A DNA stretch of 64,000 nt from Nocardioides massiliensis (GTDB taxonomy: Bacteria > Actinomycetota > Actinomycetes > Propionibacteriales > Nocardioidaceae): contig NZ_JAUSQM010000001.1 in the NCBI RefSeq assembly GCF_030811215.1, positions 1,116,001 to 1,180,000 of the forward strand, written 5' to 3'. The notes below the pieces were generated by a model, which saw only the letters and a program-made list of their open reading frames with translations, did not search any database and was not told the DNA's origin. Position 1 is the first letter of the stretch; every line of letters starts with the position of its first letter. Shown here in pieces: positions 43,739-51,665 of this stretch. The position numbers were made by a program, and so were the translations under genes.

Positions 43739-45178
43739 TCAGCGGTGGACGTCGAGGAACGGGTTGCCCGACGACTCCGCGGGCTCGCGCCGGCGGACGA
43801 GCGCGATGAGGGCGAGCGGAACGACGAGGACCGCCGCCCACGCCTGGAACCACAGCAGCCAGGGCACGACGAGGAGGACTGCGATGGGCACGAAGCGCGT
43901 GCGGACGAGGGGAAGGAAGCGCCACGCCAGGAAGACGGCCACCAGGGTCACGGCGTTCAGCAGCACCAGGGAGGCGACCTCCAGCACGGGCAGGGTGTGC
44001 TCGGCCGCCCACCGTTCGCGTTCCGCCTCCGGCGCGTCGAGGCCGAGGGTCCATCCGGCCCGGGTCATCGGCATCTCGAGCAGCGCCCAACGGTGCAGGG
44101 CACCGAGCGCGAACGTCCCCACCCAAGCGGTGCGGACGAGGACGTCGGGCCGTGCCGTGCGCCAGGCACGCAGCCGGAGCGCGAGCACGGCTCCGGTGAG
44201 GACGAGCGAGGCTGCCAGCGCCCCGACATGCCCTATCGCGCCGGCGATGAGGCCGGGCGCCACGCCGGCGACGATGTAGGTGGCGAAGTCGCGATCGCCT
44301 GGCTCGGCGACCAGGTGACGGTCGCGGACCAGACTCACGAGGTGAGCCACCAGCGCGAGGGTCAGCAACCAGCCGGCAATCGCACGGGCCTGCGCGATCG
44401 GACGGACCTCCAAGGTCTCGGTCCAGTCCGCCTCGAGCGGCCCGGACAGAGCGAGCCCGTAGGGGACACAGAGCGCCAGTATCGCCACGATGGCGACGAA
44501 CCAACCCGTCACCCGGGCGTGGCCGACCGGGCGCAGTCGCTGCGCGCGCCGTACCTGTGCCTCGAGCGGATCGGTCGTACGCCGGACCCGGGCAGCGAGG
44601 AGGATCGCCTCGATCTCGGGCAGGAGGGCGTCCAGACGCGCACGCGGAACCGCGACCGACGCGACGATGACGCCGTCGGGATGCCCGTGGTCGACGAGGA
44701 AGCGCAGCTCGACCCACTCCTCGCGCATGCGCGGATCCTGGACGGGCGGCACCCGGTGAAGCCGCAGCACGACAGTGCCGCCACGGTCGCTGCGGTCCTC
44801 CTCGGCCGGCCGCTGCCGGCCGAGGAGGCGGGTGCGCAGGTCGGCCTCGGCCCCGCGCGCCCACGCCGTGACCTCCATGATGACCGGGTTCTCGGCGAGG
44901 TCCAGCCACCGCAGCAACCGGTGGCGGGGCTCGCCCGGGAGGACGGTGCCGACCCGCTCCACCACGGCTGCGATGTAGGGCTGCTCGAGAGCGAAGGGCA
45001 GGGCCGCTGTGTTCGTGACGCGGCTGCTGACGAGCTTGCGGGCCCGCTTGAACCAGGCTTCCTCGTCGAGTTCCGGGGTCGGACCGACGAACCACGGCTG
45101 CCCGGCCGGATGCAGGTCGACCCGCAACGTGTCGGGCCCTGCGACCAGCGCGTCGTCCTCGGCGGGGTGTGCGCGCAT
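43739..45178 (-). CDS. membrane protein with an N-terminal domain shared by a neighbour (T7-like operon)
   Basis: A 479-aa protein. The cytoplasmic N-terminal domain (about 1-190) resembles the 191-aa protein encoded at 45840-46415: both have PW-(F/L)-(V/I)-GPT, a RLLRW-(L/E)-D block and (V/E)-ELR-(F/Y)-L-(V/I) followed by a terminal helix. About six to eight transmembrane helices follow (for example WFVAIVAILALCVPYGLAL and VLEVASLVLLNAVTLVAVFL). It is the last gene of the five-gene operon, with ATGA overlap to its upstream neighbour. The function is unknown; it could be a membrane anchor for the type-VII-like effector or its immunity. Confidence 0.75.
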   Translation of the reverse strand: MRAHPAEDDALVAGPDTLRVDLHPAGQPWFVGPTPELDEEAWFKRARKLVSSRVTNTAALPFALEQPYIAAVVERVGTVLPGEPRHRLLRWLDLAENPVIMEVTAWARGAEADLRTRLLGRQRPAEEDRSDRGGTVVLRLHRVPPVQDPRMREEWVELRFLVDHGHPDGVIVASVAVPRARLDALLPEIEAILLAARVRRTTDPLEAQVRRAQRLRPVGHARVTGWFVAIVAILALCVPYGLALSGPLEADWTETLEVRPIAQARAIAGWLLTLALVAHLVSLVRDRHLVAEPGDRDFATYIVAGVAPGLIAGAIGHVGALAASLVLTGAVLALRLRAWRTARPDVLVRTAWVGTFALGALHRWALLEMPMTRAGWTLGLDAPEAERERWAAEHTLPVLEVASLVLLNAVTLVAVFLAWRFLPLVRTRFVPIAVLLVVPWLLWFQAWAAVLVVPLALIALVRRREPAESSGNPFLDVHR

Positions 45179-45843
45179 CAGCTCGAGGTCTCGACGGGGT
45201 GCGCGTCGCCAGCGTCGTCGCGGTCGTGCGTCTCCACGGGCACAGCGTCCCACCTCCAGGTGGACATGATCGCGTCGAAGAGCTCCACGACCAGACCGGT
45301 CTGGTCACTCGTGGGGTCGCCGTCGCCGATCACCGTCGCGGTCACCATCGCCCAGCGCCGCTCGTCGCCGGGCACCGCCGTGGTGTAGCTGATCCTCCGC
45401 GCCGGAAGGCCGGCTTCGATGAGGACCTCCCCGTCGCTGCGGATGGTCTCGTCGGTGCGGGTCCAGGCGTGCCCGTCGATGAGCACCTCGGTCGCACCCT
45501 CCGCGCGCAGTGCCTGGTGGACGGGACCGACCCAGCTCGCATCCGCGGTCGCGTTGGGGATCACCGACGCCACGACGAAGCTCGCGTTGAGGGAGACTCC
45601 GCCGAGCGGTGCTGCGGGGAGGTAGAGGTCGACGGTGCCGCTGTCGCGGAGCTGGTCGAGCCAGCCGCGGAGCCTGCCTTCCAGCTCGACGACGACACGG
45701 GTGCGCTCGTCCGGCGCGACGTCCGGCGGGGCGAGGCGTGTCGCGTGGCGGGCGAACGCCCGCGCGGCTGCATGCGCCTCGGCCGGGTCCTCGACGGGCA
45801 GACGCTTCCACGGGAAGGGCAGGACGAGGGAGTACGTCGTCAT
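45178..45843 (-). CDS. 221-aa cytoplasmic protein of the type-VII-like operon
   Basis: A soluble protein starting MTTYSLVLPFPWKRLPVEDP, with AAARAFARHATRLAPPDV, RLRGWLDQLRDSGTVDLYLP and a C-terminal half containing VSLNASFVVASVIPNA and TDQTGLVVELFDAIMSTWRW. The alternation of a helical start and beta-rich rest resembles small accessory proteins found next to WXG100 genes in actinobacteria, but no family was recognised. It overlaps both neighbours by 4 bases. A chaperone or immunity role is only inferred from position. Confidence 0.75.
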   Translation of the reverse strand: MTTYSLVLPFPWKRLPVEDPAEAHAAARAFARHATRLAPPDVAPDERTRVVVELEGRLRGWLDQLRDSGTVDLYLPAAPLGGVSLNASFVVASVIPNATADASWVGPVHQALRAEGATEVLIDGHAWTRTDETIRSDGEVLIEAGLPARRISYTTAVPGDERRWAMVTATVIGDGDPTSDQTGLVVELFDAIMSTWRWDAVPVETHDRDDAGDAHPVETSS

Positions 45844-46415
45844 GACCGCACCCGCATCCGGGTGGCGAGCTCATCGAGCTCGTCCTGCACCGCTACCAGG
45901 TCGGCGGGATCACGGGAGCCTGCGGTGAGCAGCACGACGACGTCGGTGTCCGCAGGTTCGATGAGGTAGCGCAGCTCCACGAACAGGTGCTCGTCGGGCT
46001 GGCTGTAGGAGAGGGCGCGGCGGATGCGGGGGCCGCCCCCGGCCGTGCCGAGCTCCTCGACGACCGCCGGCTCGACGGGCCGCATCTCGTAGGCGCCCAG
46101 GAAGTCGGCGTACGCGTCCTCGTCACCCGGCTCGCTGAGACCGAACGACGCCACCAGCGGGCGTGCTGCGACGTCCTCCCACCGCAGCAGGCGGTAGGGG
46201 AGGGCGGCTCCGGAGGTGTCCGAGACGCGCTCCAACACCCGTCGCACGTAGGTGCTCAGCCTGGCGGCCTCCTCGCCGTCCTCCAGTTGGAGCAGCCGGA
46301 GCAGGACGGGGTGTGCCTCGGCGACCCACTGCTCGGCAGGTCTGTGCTCGGTCGGCCCGATCAGCCAGGGCAGTCCGTCGAGGTCGAGGTCGAGGCGCGG
46401 AACGGTCGCGGTCAC
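45840..46415 (-). CDS. 191-aa protein of the type-VII-like operon, paralogue of the 479-aa N-terminus
   Basis: A soluble protein with LDLDGLPWLIGPTEHRPAEQW, AALPYRLLRWEDVAARPLV and EHLFVELRYLIEPADTDVVV, ending in a helix. These blocks recur in the same order in the first 190 residues of the 479-aa membrane protein, so the two share a domain by duplication. The GTG start overlaps the stop of the 436-aa gene (GTGA). The domain has no name I recognise. Placed right after a putative secreted effector, it may be an immunity protein or secretion chaperone. Confidence 0.75.
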   Translation of the reverse strand: MTATVPRLDLDLDGLPWLIGPTEHRPAEQWVAEAHPVLLRLLQLEDGEEAARLSTYVRRVLERVSDTSGAALPYRLLRWEDVAARPLVASFGLSEPGDEDAYADFLGAYEMRPVEPAVVEELGTAGGGPRIRRALSYSQPDEHLFVELRYLIEPADTDVVVLLTAGSRDPADLVAVQDELDELATRMRVRS

Positions 46416-47722
46416 AAGGAGCTGACCTCCCGCGTCGTACGCCGATCGATCCCGAACGGGTCGATGCCGAGGTTCTGCAACTCGTCGAGCGCGCCGTCGA
46501 AGTAGGTCGCACCGGTCGCGATCTCGGTGTGCCGCAACGACGACCAGACACCCAACCGATGTTGGAGGCCCGGTCGGGCGAACTGGGCGAGGTCGGCCAG
46601 GTCGTCGGAGAGCGTGAGCGCGTCGCGCCCCGAGATGAGGTTGCGCCCGCGCCACATCGACCCCGGATTGATCGGCGCACTCCGGATCGCCTGGGACACC
46701 CGACCCGCGTCGTCCAAGGCGTTGAGGTAGGTCGAGGGCCGGAACACATTGCGCAGGTTGGTGAAGCCGCCGCGCAGTCCCGGATTGTTGAAGGCGTTGC
46801 GCAGCGTCTGCATCCCGGAGCGGAACCCCTGGGCGCGTCCGGCGCGTGCAGCGGTGACCGCCCGTCCCGAGCGAGCCATGCGCGCCAAGAGACCGCCGGT
46901 CCCGAGGGTCAGGACGCCGAGTGCGCTGAACGCCACGTCGGTCCACGAACCCTCGCCCGCGATGGCGAGCACCGTGTCGACGGCCAGCAGCGCCACGCTC
47001 GCGGCAACCAGAAGGATGAACGCGGCGCCGCCGCTGCCGACGATCAGGACGATGATGGTGAGCACGAGGACGATCCGCCCGAGCCACTTCGAGATCTCAC
47101 GCAACAGGTCGGCGTTGGCCTTGACCCACGCCTTGAACCCCTCGAACCGGCCGTCCTTCAGGTCGTCGTCGGCGGCCTTGCGGATCCGCGAGGCCGCCGC
47201 CTCGGCCGCGGTGTCCCAGGCCGTCACGGCGTTCTGGGCGCGGGTGCGGGCCTGCGTCCGGGCGGTGACGGCGTTGTCGTAGTCGTTCTCGAGAGCTGCG
47301 GGGTCCTTGCCCGAGGGCAGCTCCTCGTCGGCGCGCGTCGAGGCCGGGATGCCGGGCCGGTGGCCCTGGTTGACGGCCGTGTCCATGTCGTCCTGGGCGT
47401 TCTGGGCCTGGATGCGCGCCTGCCAGGTCTCGTCGAGGGCCTCCTCGAGCTTGGGCACGAGGTCGTTGAGCTCGTCGGCGACCGTGCGGAACCGGCCCTC
47501 GGCCTTCTCGAGGTTGTCGGCGAGGTCGTCGCACGACGAGCGCAACGCGTCGGCGTACTCCCCCTCACCACTGTTGGACAGGTGGCGCAATGTCGCGATC
47601 TGCGAGGTGATGGCGTCGGCCATCAGCTCGTAGTGCGTGGCCTCCGCGACGAACTCGTCGACGTCAGCGTCGATCGGGTCGCTGCCGTAGCCCAGGACGC
47701 TCCAGTCCCCGGGGCGCCCCAT
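46412..47722 (-). CDS. putative type VII-secreted effector (T7SS-signal-like domain, transmembrane centre)
   Basis: A 436-aa protein. The N-terminus GDWSVLGYGSDPIDADVDEF followed by long amphipathic helices (about 25-200) resembles the T7SS-signal/LXG-type leader of actinobacterial secreted toxins. A hydrophobic centre (about 215-275, WLGRIVLVLTIIVLIVGSGG and onward) could span or insert into a membrane. The C-terminal domain (about 290-436) contains RNAFNNPGLRGGFTNLRN and RNLISGRDALTLSDDLADL and has no recognised catalytic motif. It is coupled to the WXG100-like gene upstream and three unknown genes downstream. No ESX secretion core is in the window. Confidence 0.78.
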   Translation of the reverse strand: MGRPGDWSVLGYGSDPIDADVDEFVAEATHYELMADAITSQIATLRHLSNSGEGEYADALRSSCDDLADNLEKAEGRFRTVADELNDLVPKLEEALDETWQARIQAQNAQDDMDTAVNQGHRPGIPASTRADEELPSGKDPAALENDYDNAVTARTQARTRAQNAVTAWDTAAEAAASRIRKAADDDLKDGRFEGFKAWVKANADLLREISKWLGRIVLVLTIIVLIVGSGGAAFILLVAASVALLAVDTVLAIAGEGSWTDVAFSALGVLTLGTGGLLARMARSGRAVTAARAGRAQGFRSGMQTLRNAFNNPGLRGGFTNLRNVFRPSTYLNALDDAGRVSQAIRSAPINPGSMWRGRNLISGRDALTLSDDLADLAQFARPGLQHRLGVWSSLRHTEIATGATYFDGALDELQNLGIDPFGIDRRTTREVSSL

Positions 47723-48042
47723 CAGGAATCGCTCCCGTGGTCGGGGTTGTCGGAGGTGTTCTTCTCCAGCTCCGACCGCAGCTTGGTGTCGGCCTCCTCG
47801 AAGGCCTCCTGGGAGGTCTCGATCTTCTTGCGGGTGTCCTCGATCTTCTGCGAGAGCTCCTTGCGGTGATGCTTCATGTTCGTCGCGAACTCGTGCATCG
47901 CGTCGCGGAGCTTGTCGTTGCCCCAGATCCCGCGTGTGTCGGAGTTGCGCGACTCGATCGAGTCGAACTCCGACTTCAGCCAGGTGAGCTTGCCGTAGCT
48001 CTCCTCGAGCTCGACGCCGTTCACCACCAGATTGCCGCCCAT
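47722..48042 (-). CDS. WXG100-like small helical protein
   Basis: A 106-aa protein of WXG100 size with two long helices separated by a turn containing RGIWGNDKLRD, which supplies a Trp-x-Asn/Gly-type motif in place of WxG. It starts MGGNLVVNGVELEESYGKLT and ends in a charged helix (EKNTSDNPDHGSDS). Such proteins pair with T7SS-signal effectors for export. It is the first gene of the operon and overlaps the 436-aa gene by ATGA. Whether it is secreted needs an ESX system elsewhere in the genome. Confidence 0.68.
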   Translation of the reverse strand: MGGNLVVNGVELEESYGKLTWLKSEFDSIESRNSDTRGIWGNDKLRDAMHEFATNMKHHRKELSQKIEDTRKKIETSQEAFEEADTKLRSELEKNTSDNPDHGSDS

Positions 48043-48140
48043 GGGTCCCCCGTGCGTGTCAGTGGCGCCGCCCCCGTGCGACGCTCGACGAACGCAGCAT
48101 AACCGCCGCGCCCCCTCAGCACACCCAGGAGAATCGGCCC

Positions 48141-48623
48141 ATGACGACCCTCGGCGACTTCAGCGCGATCTCCCTCGACGGCACCCCTCAGGACCTGGCG
48201 GCCTATCGCGGCCAGGTCGTGCTGGTCGTCAACACCGCCTCGAAGTGTGGTCTCACGCCGCAGTTCACGGGGTTGGAGGAGCTGTGGCAGACCTACCGGG
48301 ACCGCGGCTTCTCGGTGCTCGGCTTCCCGTGCAACCAGTTCGCCCACCAGGAGCCGGGCGACAGCGACGAGATCGGGGAGTTCTGCCAGCGTAACTACGG
48401 CGTCAGCTTCCCGATGTTCGCGAAGGTCGACGTCAACGGCTCCGAGGCGCACCCGCTGTTCGCGTGGCTGCGCTCCGAGCAGGGCGGGCTGCTGGGCGAT
48501 GCGATCAAGTGGAACTTCACCAAGTTCCTCGTCGGGCGCGACGGGCGCGTGCTCAAGCGCTACAGCCCCACGACCGCGCCGGCGAAGATCGCCGCCGACA
48601 TCGAGCGGGCGCTCGGCGACTGA
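48141..48623 (+). CDS. glutathione peroxidase-like thiol peroxidase
   Basis: A 160-aa GPx-family enzyme: VVNTASKCGLTPQFTGLEEL with the peroxidatic cysteine (C36), LGFPCNQFAHQEPG, and KWNFTKFLVGRDG. The Cys/Gln/Trp/Asn catalytic tetrad is present. There is no selenocysteine. In actinobacteria, which lack glutathione, such enzymes usually work with thioredoxin or mycothiol. The 3' end is tandemly duplicated in the following non-coding sequence (see the repeat at 48605). It is divergent from the type-VII-like operon. Confidence 0.92.
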   Translation: MTTLGDFSAISLDGTPQDLAAYRGQVVLVVNTASKCGLTPQFTGLEELWQTYRDRGFSVLGFPCNQFAHQEPGDSDEIGEFCQRNYGVSFPMFAKVDVNGSEAHPLFAWLRSEQGGLLGDAIKWNFTKFLVGRDGRVLKRYSPTTAPAKIAADIERALGD

Positions 48624-48648
48624 GCAGCGCGGGCGCTCGGCGACTGAG
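48605..48648. repeat. tandem duplication of the GPx gene 3' end
   Basis: The 20-mer GCGGGCGCTCGGCGACTGAG occurs at 48605-48624 and again at 48629-48648, an exact copy offset by 24 bases. The second copy repeats the last codons and stop outside the gene. This looks like a recent slippage event with no effect on the protein. Confidence 0.8.
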
Positions 48649-48669
48649 GACTGCGTACGGCGAGGCCGG

Positions 48670-49674
48670 TCACCGTCCGAGTAGCCGCAGGGCTGCGCGG
48701 GGCCACCACTGGCCGGCCGGCGGGTCGCCCCGACCGCACTCGCCGTCGGACTCCCCGGGGCGCTTGACCCACAGGTAGCCGTCGCGCGCACCGGTGAGCC
48801 GGATCCGCGGCCGCTGCCCGACGCGGGCCGAGCGGGGGTTGCACACGCCCTCGACGGAGGGGCCGGCACCGTTGCGCGCGGTCTCGATCGCGTAGCGGAC
48901 CTTGCGGACGCCGAGCGCGGCCAGCTCCGCGCGCACCGCACGGGCGTAGGCGTCCTCGTCGGCGGTGCGCTGGAAGTTGGCGACGTTGGTGATGAACCCG
49001 CGGGCGTTCGCGATGCCGGAGCGCTTGAGGCGCTCGGCCATCGTGGCCGGCGAGATCCAGCTGCTGTGGCCACCGTCCAGATAGACCCACGCGCCCGCGG
49101 AGCGCAGGCGGTCGACGGCGTACCGGAGCAGCGCCGGGCGGGGTCCCTGGCCGGCGCAGGCGTCGAGCATGGCCACCGCATCCGGCTCGACGATCGCGAT
49201 CGCGCGGGCGCCGCGCAGGGGCGTGGCGACGCGCCGGACCCAGGCGCGGTACTGGCGCGGGGTGAGGCCGCCGCTGGAGTGCGAGCCGCAGTCGCGGGCC
49301 GGGATCGCGTAGAGCGCCACGATCGGCGTACGCCCGGCTTGCGTGGCGGCGGCGACGTAGTCGCGTGCGACCTTCCCGACGCCTGTGCCGTGGGAGTCGA
49401 GCAGCCACTTCGCCTGCGGCGCCGTGGCGAGCGGGCGGAACCGCTTGTCGCGCTTGGCCGCCCGCGCCGCGGCGCTGGTGGGGTCGGCGTACAGCGGTCG
49501 GGTGCGGCGCACGTCGACCCGCTGTGCCGTGCTGACGACGGCGGTGGTCGCCGTGGTGGCGGTGGGACGTTCGGAGGTCGCCGCCGCGGCTCGGGCCGTG
49601 GATCCCGACGTCGGCAGCAGCAGCGCCGCGCTCAGCAGCGCACCGACCACAGCCGCGCTCCGGGGTCTGCTCAC
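48670..49674 (-). CDS. secreted glycoside hydrolase family 6 (cellulase-like)
   Basis: A 334-aa secreted protein with signal peptide AAVVGALLSAALLLPTSGS. GH6 features are AIPARDCGSHSSGG, AIVEPDAVAML with the catalytic acid region, AWVYLDGGHSSWISP, FITNVANFQRT, ETARNGAG, GVCNPRSARVG and LWVKRPGESDGECG. The family cleaves beta-1,4-glucans with inversion. At this length it is a single catalytic domain with no carbohydrate-binding module. The protein may act on cellulose or on a related polysaccharide in the environment. It is transcribed toward the GPx gene. Confidence 0.9.
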   Translation of the reverse strand: MSRPRSAAVVGALLSAALLLPTSGSTARAAAATSERPTATTATTAVVSTAQRVDVRRTRPLYADPTSAAARAAKRDKRFRPLATAPQAKWLLDSHGTGVGKVARDYVAAATQAGRTPIVALYAIPARDCGSHSSGGLTPRQYRAWVRRVATPLRGARAIAIVEPDAVAMLDACAGQGPRPALLRYAVDRLRSAGAWVYLDGGHSSWISPATMAERLKRSGIANARGFITNVANFQRTADEDAYARAVRAELAALGVRKVRYAIETARNGAGPSVEGVCNPRSARVGQRPRIRLTGARDGYLWVKRPGESDGECGRGDPPAGQWWPRAALRLLGR

Positions 49675-49700
49675 CCCGCGATCGTACGGGCGGGGTGAGG

Positions 49701-50456
49701 TCAGCGCGGCGCCATCCGCAGCGCACCGTCCATCCGGATGACCTCACCGTTGATGTAGTCGTGGGTGAGCAGGAAGTGCGCGAGGTCGGCGTACTCCTCC
49801 GGGCGCCCGAGGCGCTGGGGGAACGGCACGCCGGCGGCGAGGCCCGCGCGGAAGTCCTCCGAGACCGAGGCGAGCATCGGGGTCTCGACGATGCCGGGGG
49901 CGATCGTGTTGACCCGGATGCCGTACTGGCCGAGGTCGCGGGCGGCCGGGAGGTTCAGGCCGACGATGCCGCCCTTGGAGGAGGAGTACGCCGCCTGGCC
50001 GACCTGGCCCTCGAAGGCCGCGACCGAGGCGGTGTTGACGACCGCGCCGCGGACATTGTGCTCCAGCGGCTCGGTCTCGGCGATCTGCTCGGCCGCGAGC
50101 GCCAGCACGTTGAACGAGCCGATCAGGTTGACCTGGATCGTCTTGGCGTAGAGCTCGAGGTCGTGGACGCCCTTCTTGCTGAGGATCCGGCTGGCCGGTC
50201 CGATGCCGGCGCAGTTGACGACGCTGCGCAGCGGGCCACCCTCCGCGGCGACCTTGACCGCGTCGCGCACCTGCGCGGGGTCGGTCACGTCGACGGGCAG
50301 GTAGGTGACACCGTCGACCGCAGCCGCCTGGTCGATCGCGCCGGCCAGGTCGAAGGCGAAGACCCGCGCCCCGTCGGCGGCCAGCCGGGCAGCCGTGGCG
50401 GCGCCGAGGCCGGAGGCCCCACCGGTGACGATGGCGGACGTGTCGGACAGGTGCAC
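49701..50456 (-). CDS. short-chain dehydrogenase (3-hydroxyacyl-CoA dehydrogenase-like)
   Basis: A 251-aa SDR. The cofactor loop [20 protein letters not shown], the catalytic serine in [25 protein letters not shown] (Ser, Tyr, Lys in order) and the [14 protein letters not shown] tail match NAD-dependent type II 3-hydroxyacyl-CoA dehydrogenases (HSD17B10-like). It probably works in fatty acid or branched-chain degradation. The GTG at 50456 is preceded by GAAGGAG. No other beta-oxidation gene is next to it. Confidence 0.9.
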   Translation of the reverse strand: MHLSDTSAIVTGGASGLGAATAARLAADGARVFAFDLAGAIDQAAAVDGVTYLPVDVTDPAQVRDAVKVAAEGGPLRSVVNCAGIGPASRILSKKGVHDLELYAKTIQVNLIGSFNVLALAAEQIAETEPLEHNVRGAVVNTASVAAFEGQVGQAAYSSSKGGIVGLNLPAARDLGQYGIRVNTIAPGIVETPMLASVSEDFRAGLAAGVPFPQRLGRPEEYADLAHFLLTHDYINGEVIRMDGALRMAPR

Positions 50457-50529
50457 GGCTGGCTCCTTCGCAGGCGGACAAACGAGTCGGACTGTAGTCA
50501 GTCCGACCCCCCGCTCCCGACCGGGTGCG

Positions 50530-51603
50530 CTACGGCGAGACGGCGGCGCGCGGCAGCCGGCCCACGGGCAGCAGCTGGTCGCGCCAGGTGGCCGCCCAGG
50601 TCGCCAGCGCCCGCGTCCCGGTGGTCGAGTAGCCACCGGGCGCACCCAGGGTCACGACGTCGACCGTCCGCTCCACCACACCACCCGCCCCATCGGGTAC
50701 GGCGATGGTGGTGCGCACCGCGAGGGTGTTCAGGGACGCTGAGGTGTACCCCGACTTCCCGGCGGCGCCGGCGTAGGTCTGCACGTAGTGCGTCTTCTGC
50801 TGCACCCGGTGGGCCTTGCCGGCCCCGTTGCGCACGACCCCCGACCCGCGCGTGCCGAGCAGTCGGGCCAGGGCCGGGCGGGCCATCGCCGCGTCGAGCA
50901 CGCGCGCCATGTCGGCCGCCGTCGAGTGCGCGCCGGGCACGGTGAGACCGGAGGCGTTGGCGACGTGGGTCCGGGTCGCACCCAGCGCGAACGCGGCTGC
51001 GTTCATCGCGTCGTAGAACGCCCAGCGCCCGGCCGGATCCGCTGCGGCGAGTGCCTCGGCGGCGTCGTTGCCCGAGGTGAGGAGTGCGCCGGTCAGCAGC
51101 GAGCGGCGGTCGTAGCGACGACCGGGCTTGATGCCGGCGCACGAGCACGTCTGGCGAGCCGCCCACCGCGGGACCTTGGTGACGGGACGCGCCGGCACCC
51201 GGTCGAGCGCGGTGATCGCCGTGAGCAGCTTGGTCAGCGAGGCGACCGGCAGCCGCTGGTTGGCCAGCTTGTGGCCGAGCACCTCACCGGTCGCACTGTC
51301 GACGACGATCCACGACCGCATCCGCACCCGCGGCGGCAGCGCGGTGAGACCCGCCGGCCGCACCACGGCGCCACGGTGCCGGAACCGGGCGGTGCCGTCG
51401 CTGGTCACCCAGCGGCGCTTCGGGCCCAGCTGCGTCGGACCCGAGGCAGCAGTCCGCGCACTCATCGTCGCCACGTCCGCCGAGTCCGCCGTACCGGTGG
51501 CGGGGGCGGTCCTGACCACCGTCCCCTCCGTCGCCGGCAGCACGAGGAGGACGGTCACCATCCACAGGACGAGGACCTGGAGCGGGCGGATCAAGGAGCG
51601 CAC
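50530..51603 (-). CDS. D-alanyl-D-alanine carboxypeptidase (S11/PBP5-like)
   Basis: A 357-aa serine peptidase that trims the terminal D-alanine of peptidoglycan stems. An N-terminal hydrophobic segment (LIRPLQVLVLWMVTVLLVLP) exports or anchors it. The three active-site motifs are present: SLTK (S122-K125), SGN (about 177-179) and KSG in AGKSGYTSASL. A short extracytoplasmic linker (about 30-90) precedes the catalytic domain. The protein lacks the C-terminal amphipathic anchor seen in PBP5. It is transcribed alone. Confidence 0.9.
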   Translation of the reverse strand: MRSLIRPLQVLVLWMVTVLLVLPATEGTVVRTAPATGTADSADVATMSARTAASGPTQLGPKRRWVTSDGTARFRHRGAVVRPAGLTALPPRVRMRSWIVVDSATGEVLGHKLANQRLPVASLTKLLTAITALDRVPARPVTKVPRWAARQTCSCAGIKPGRRYDRRSLLTGALLTSGNDAAEALAAADPAGRWAFYDAMNAAAFALGATRTHVANASGLTVPGAHSTAADMARVLDAAMARPALARLLGTRGSGVVRNGAGKAHRVQQKTHYVQTYAGAAGKSGYTSASLNTLAVRTTIAVPDGAGGVVERTVDVVTLGAPGGYSTTGTRALATWAATWRDQLLPVGRLPRAAVSP

Positions 51604-51665
51604 GCCCCACTATCGGCCGCGGCGGCGCCGCGGTGAGGCGAAACGGGCGAATTCGCCTCAAGCGG

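Noticed and set aside
42030-45308. A single long minus-strand frame joining the NhaC gene and the region of the 479-aa gene
   Set aside because: The upstream part is the wrong frame of the 479-aa membrane protein; NhaC has its own GTG and ribosome site at 43661.
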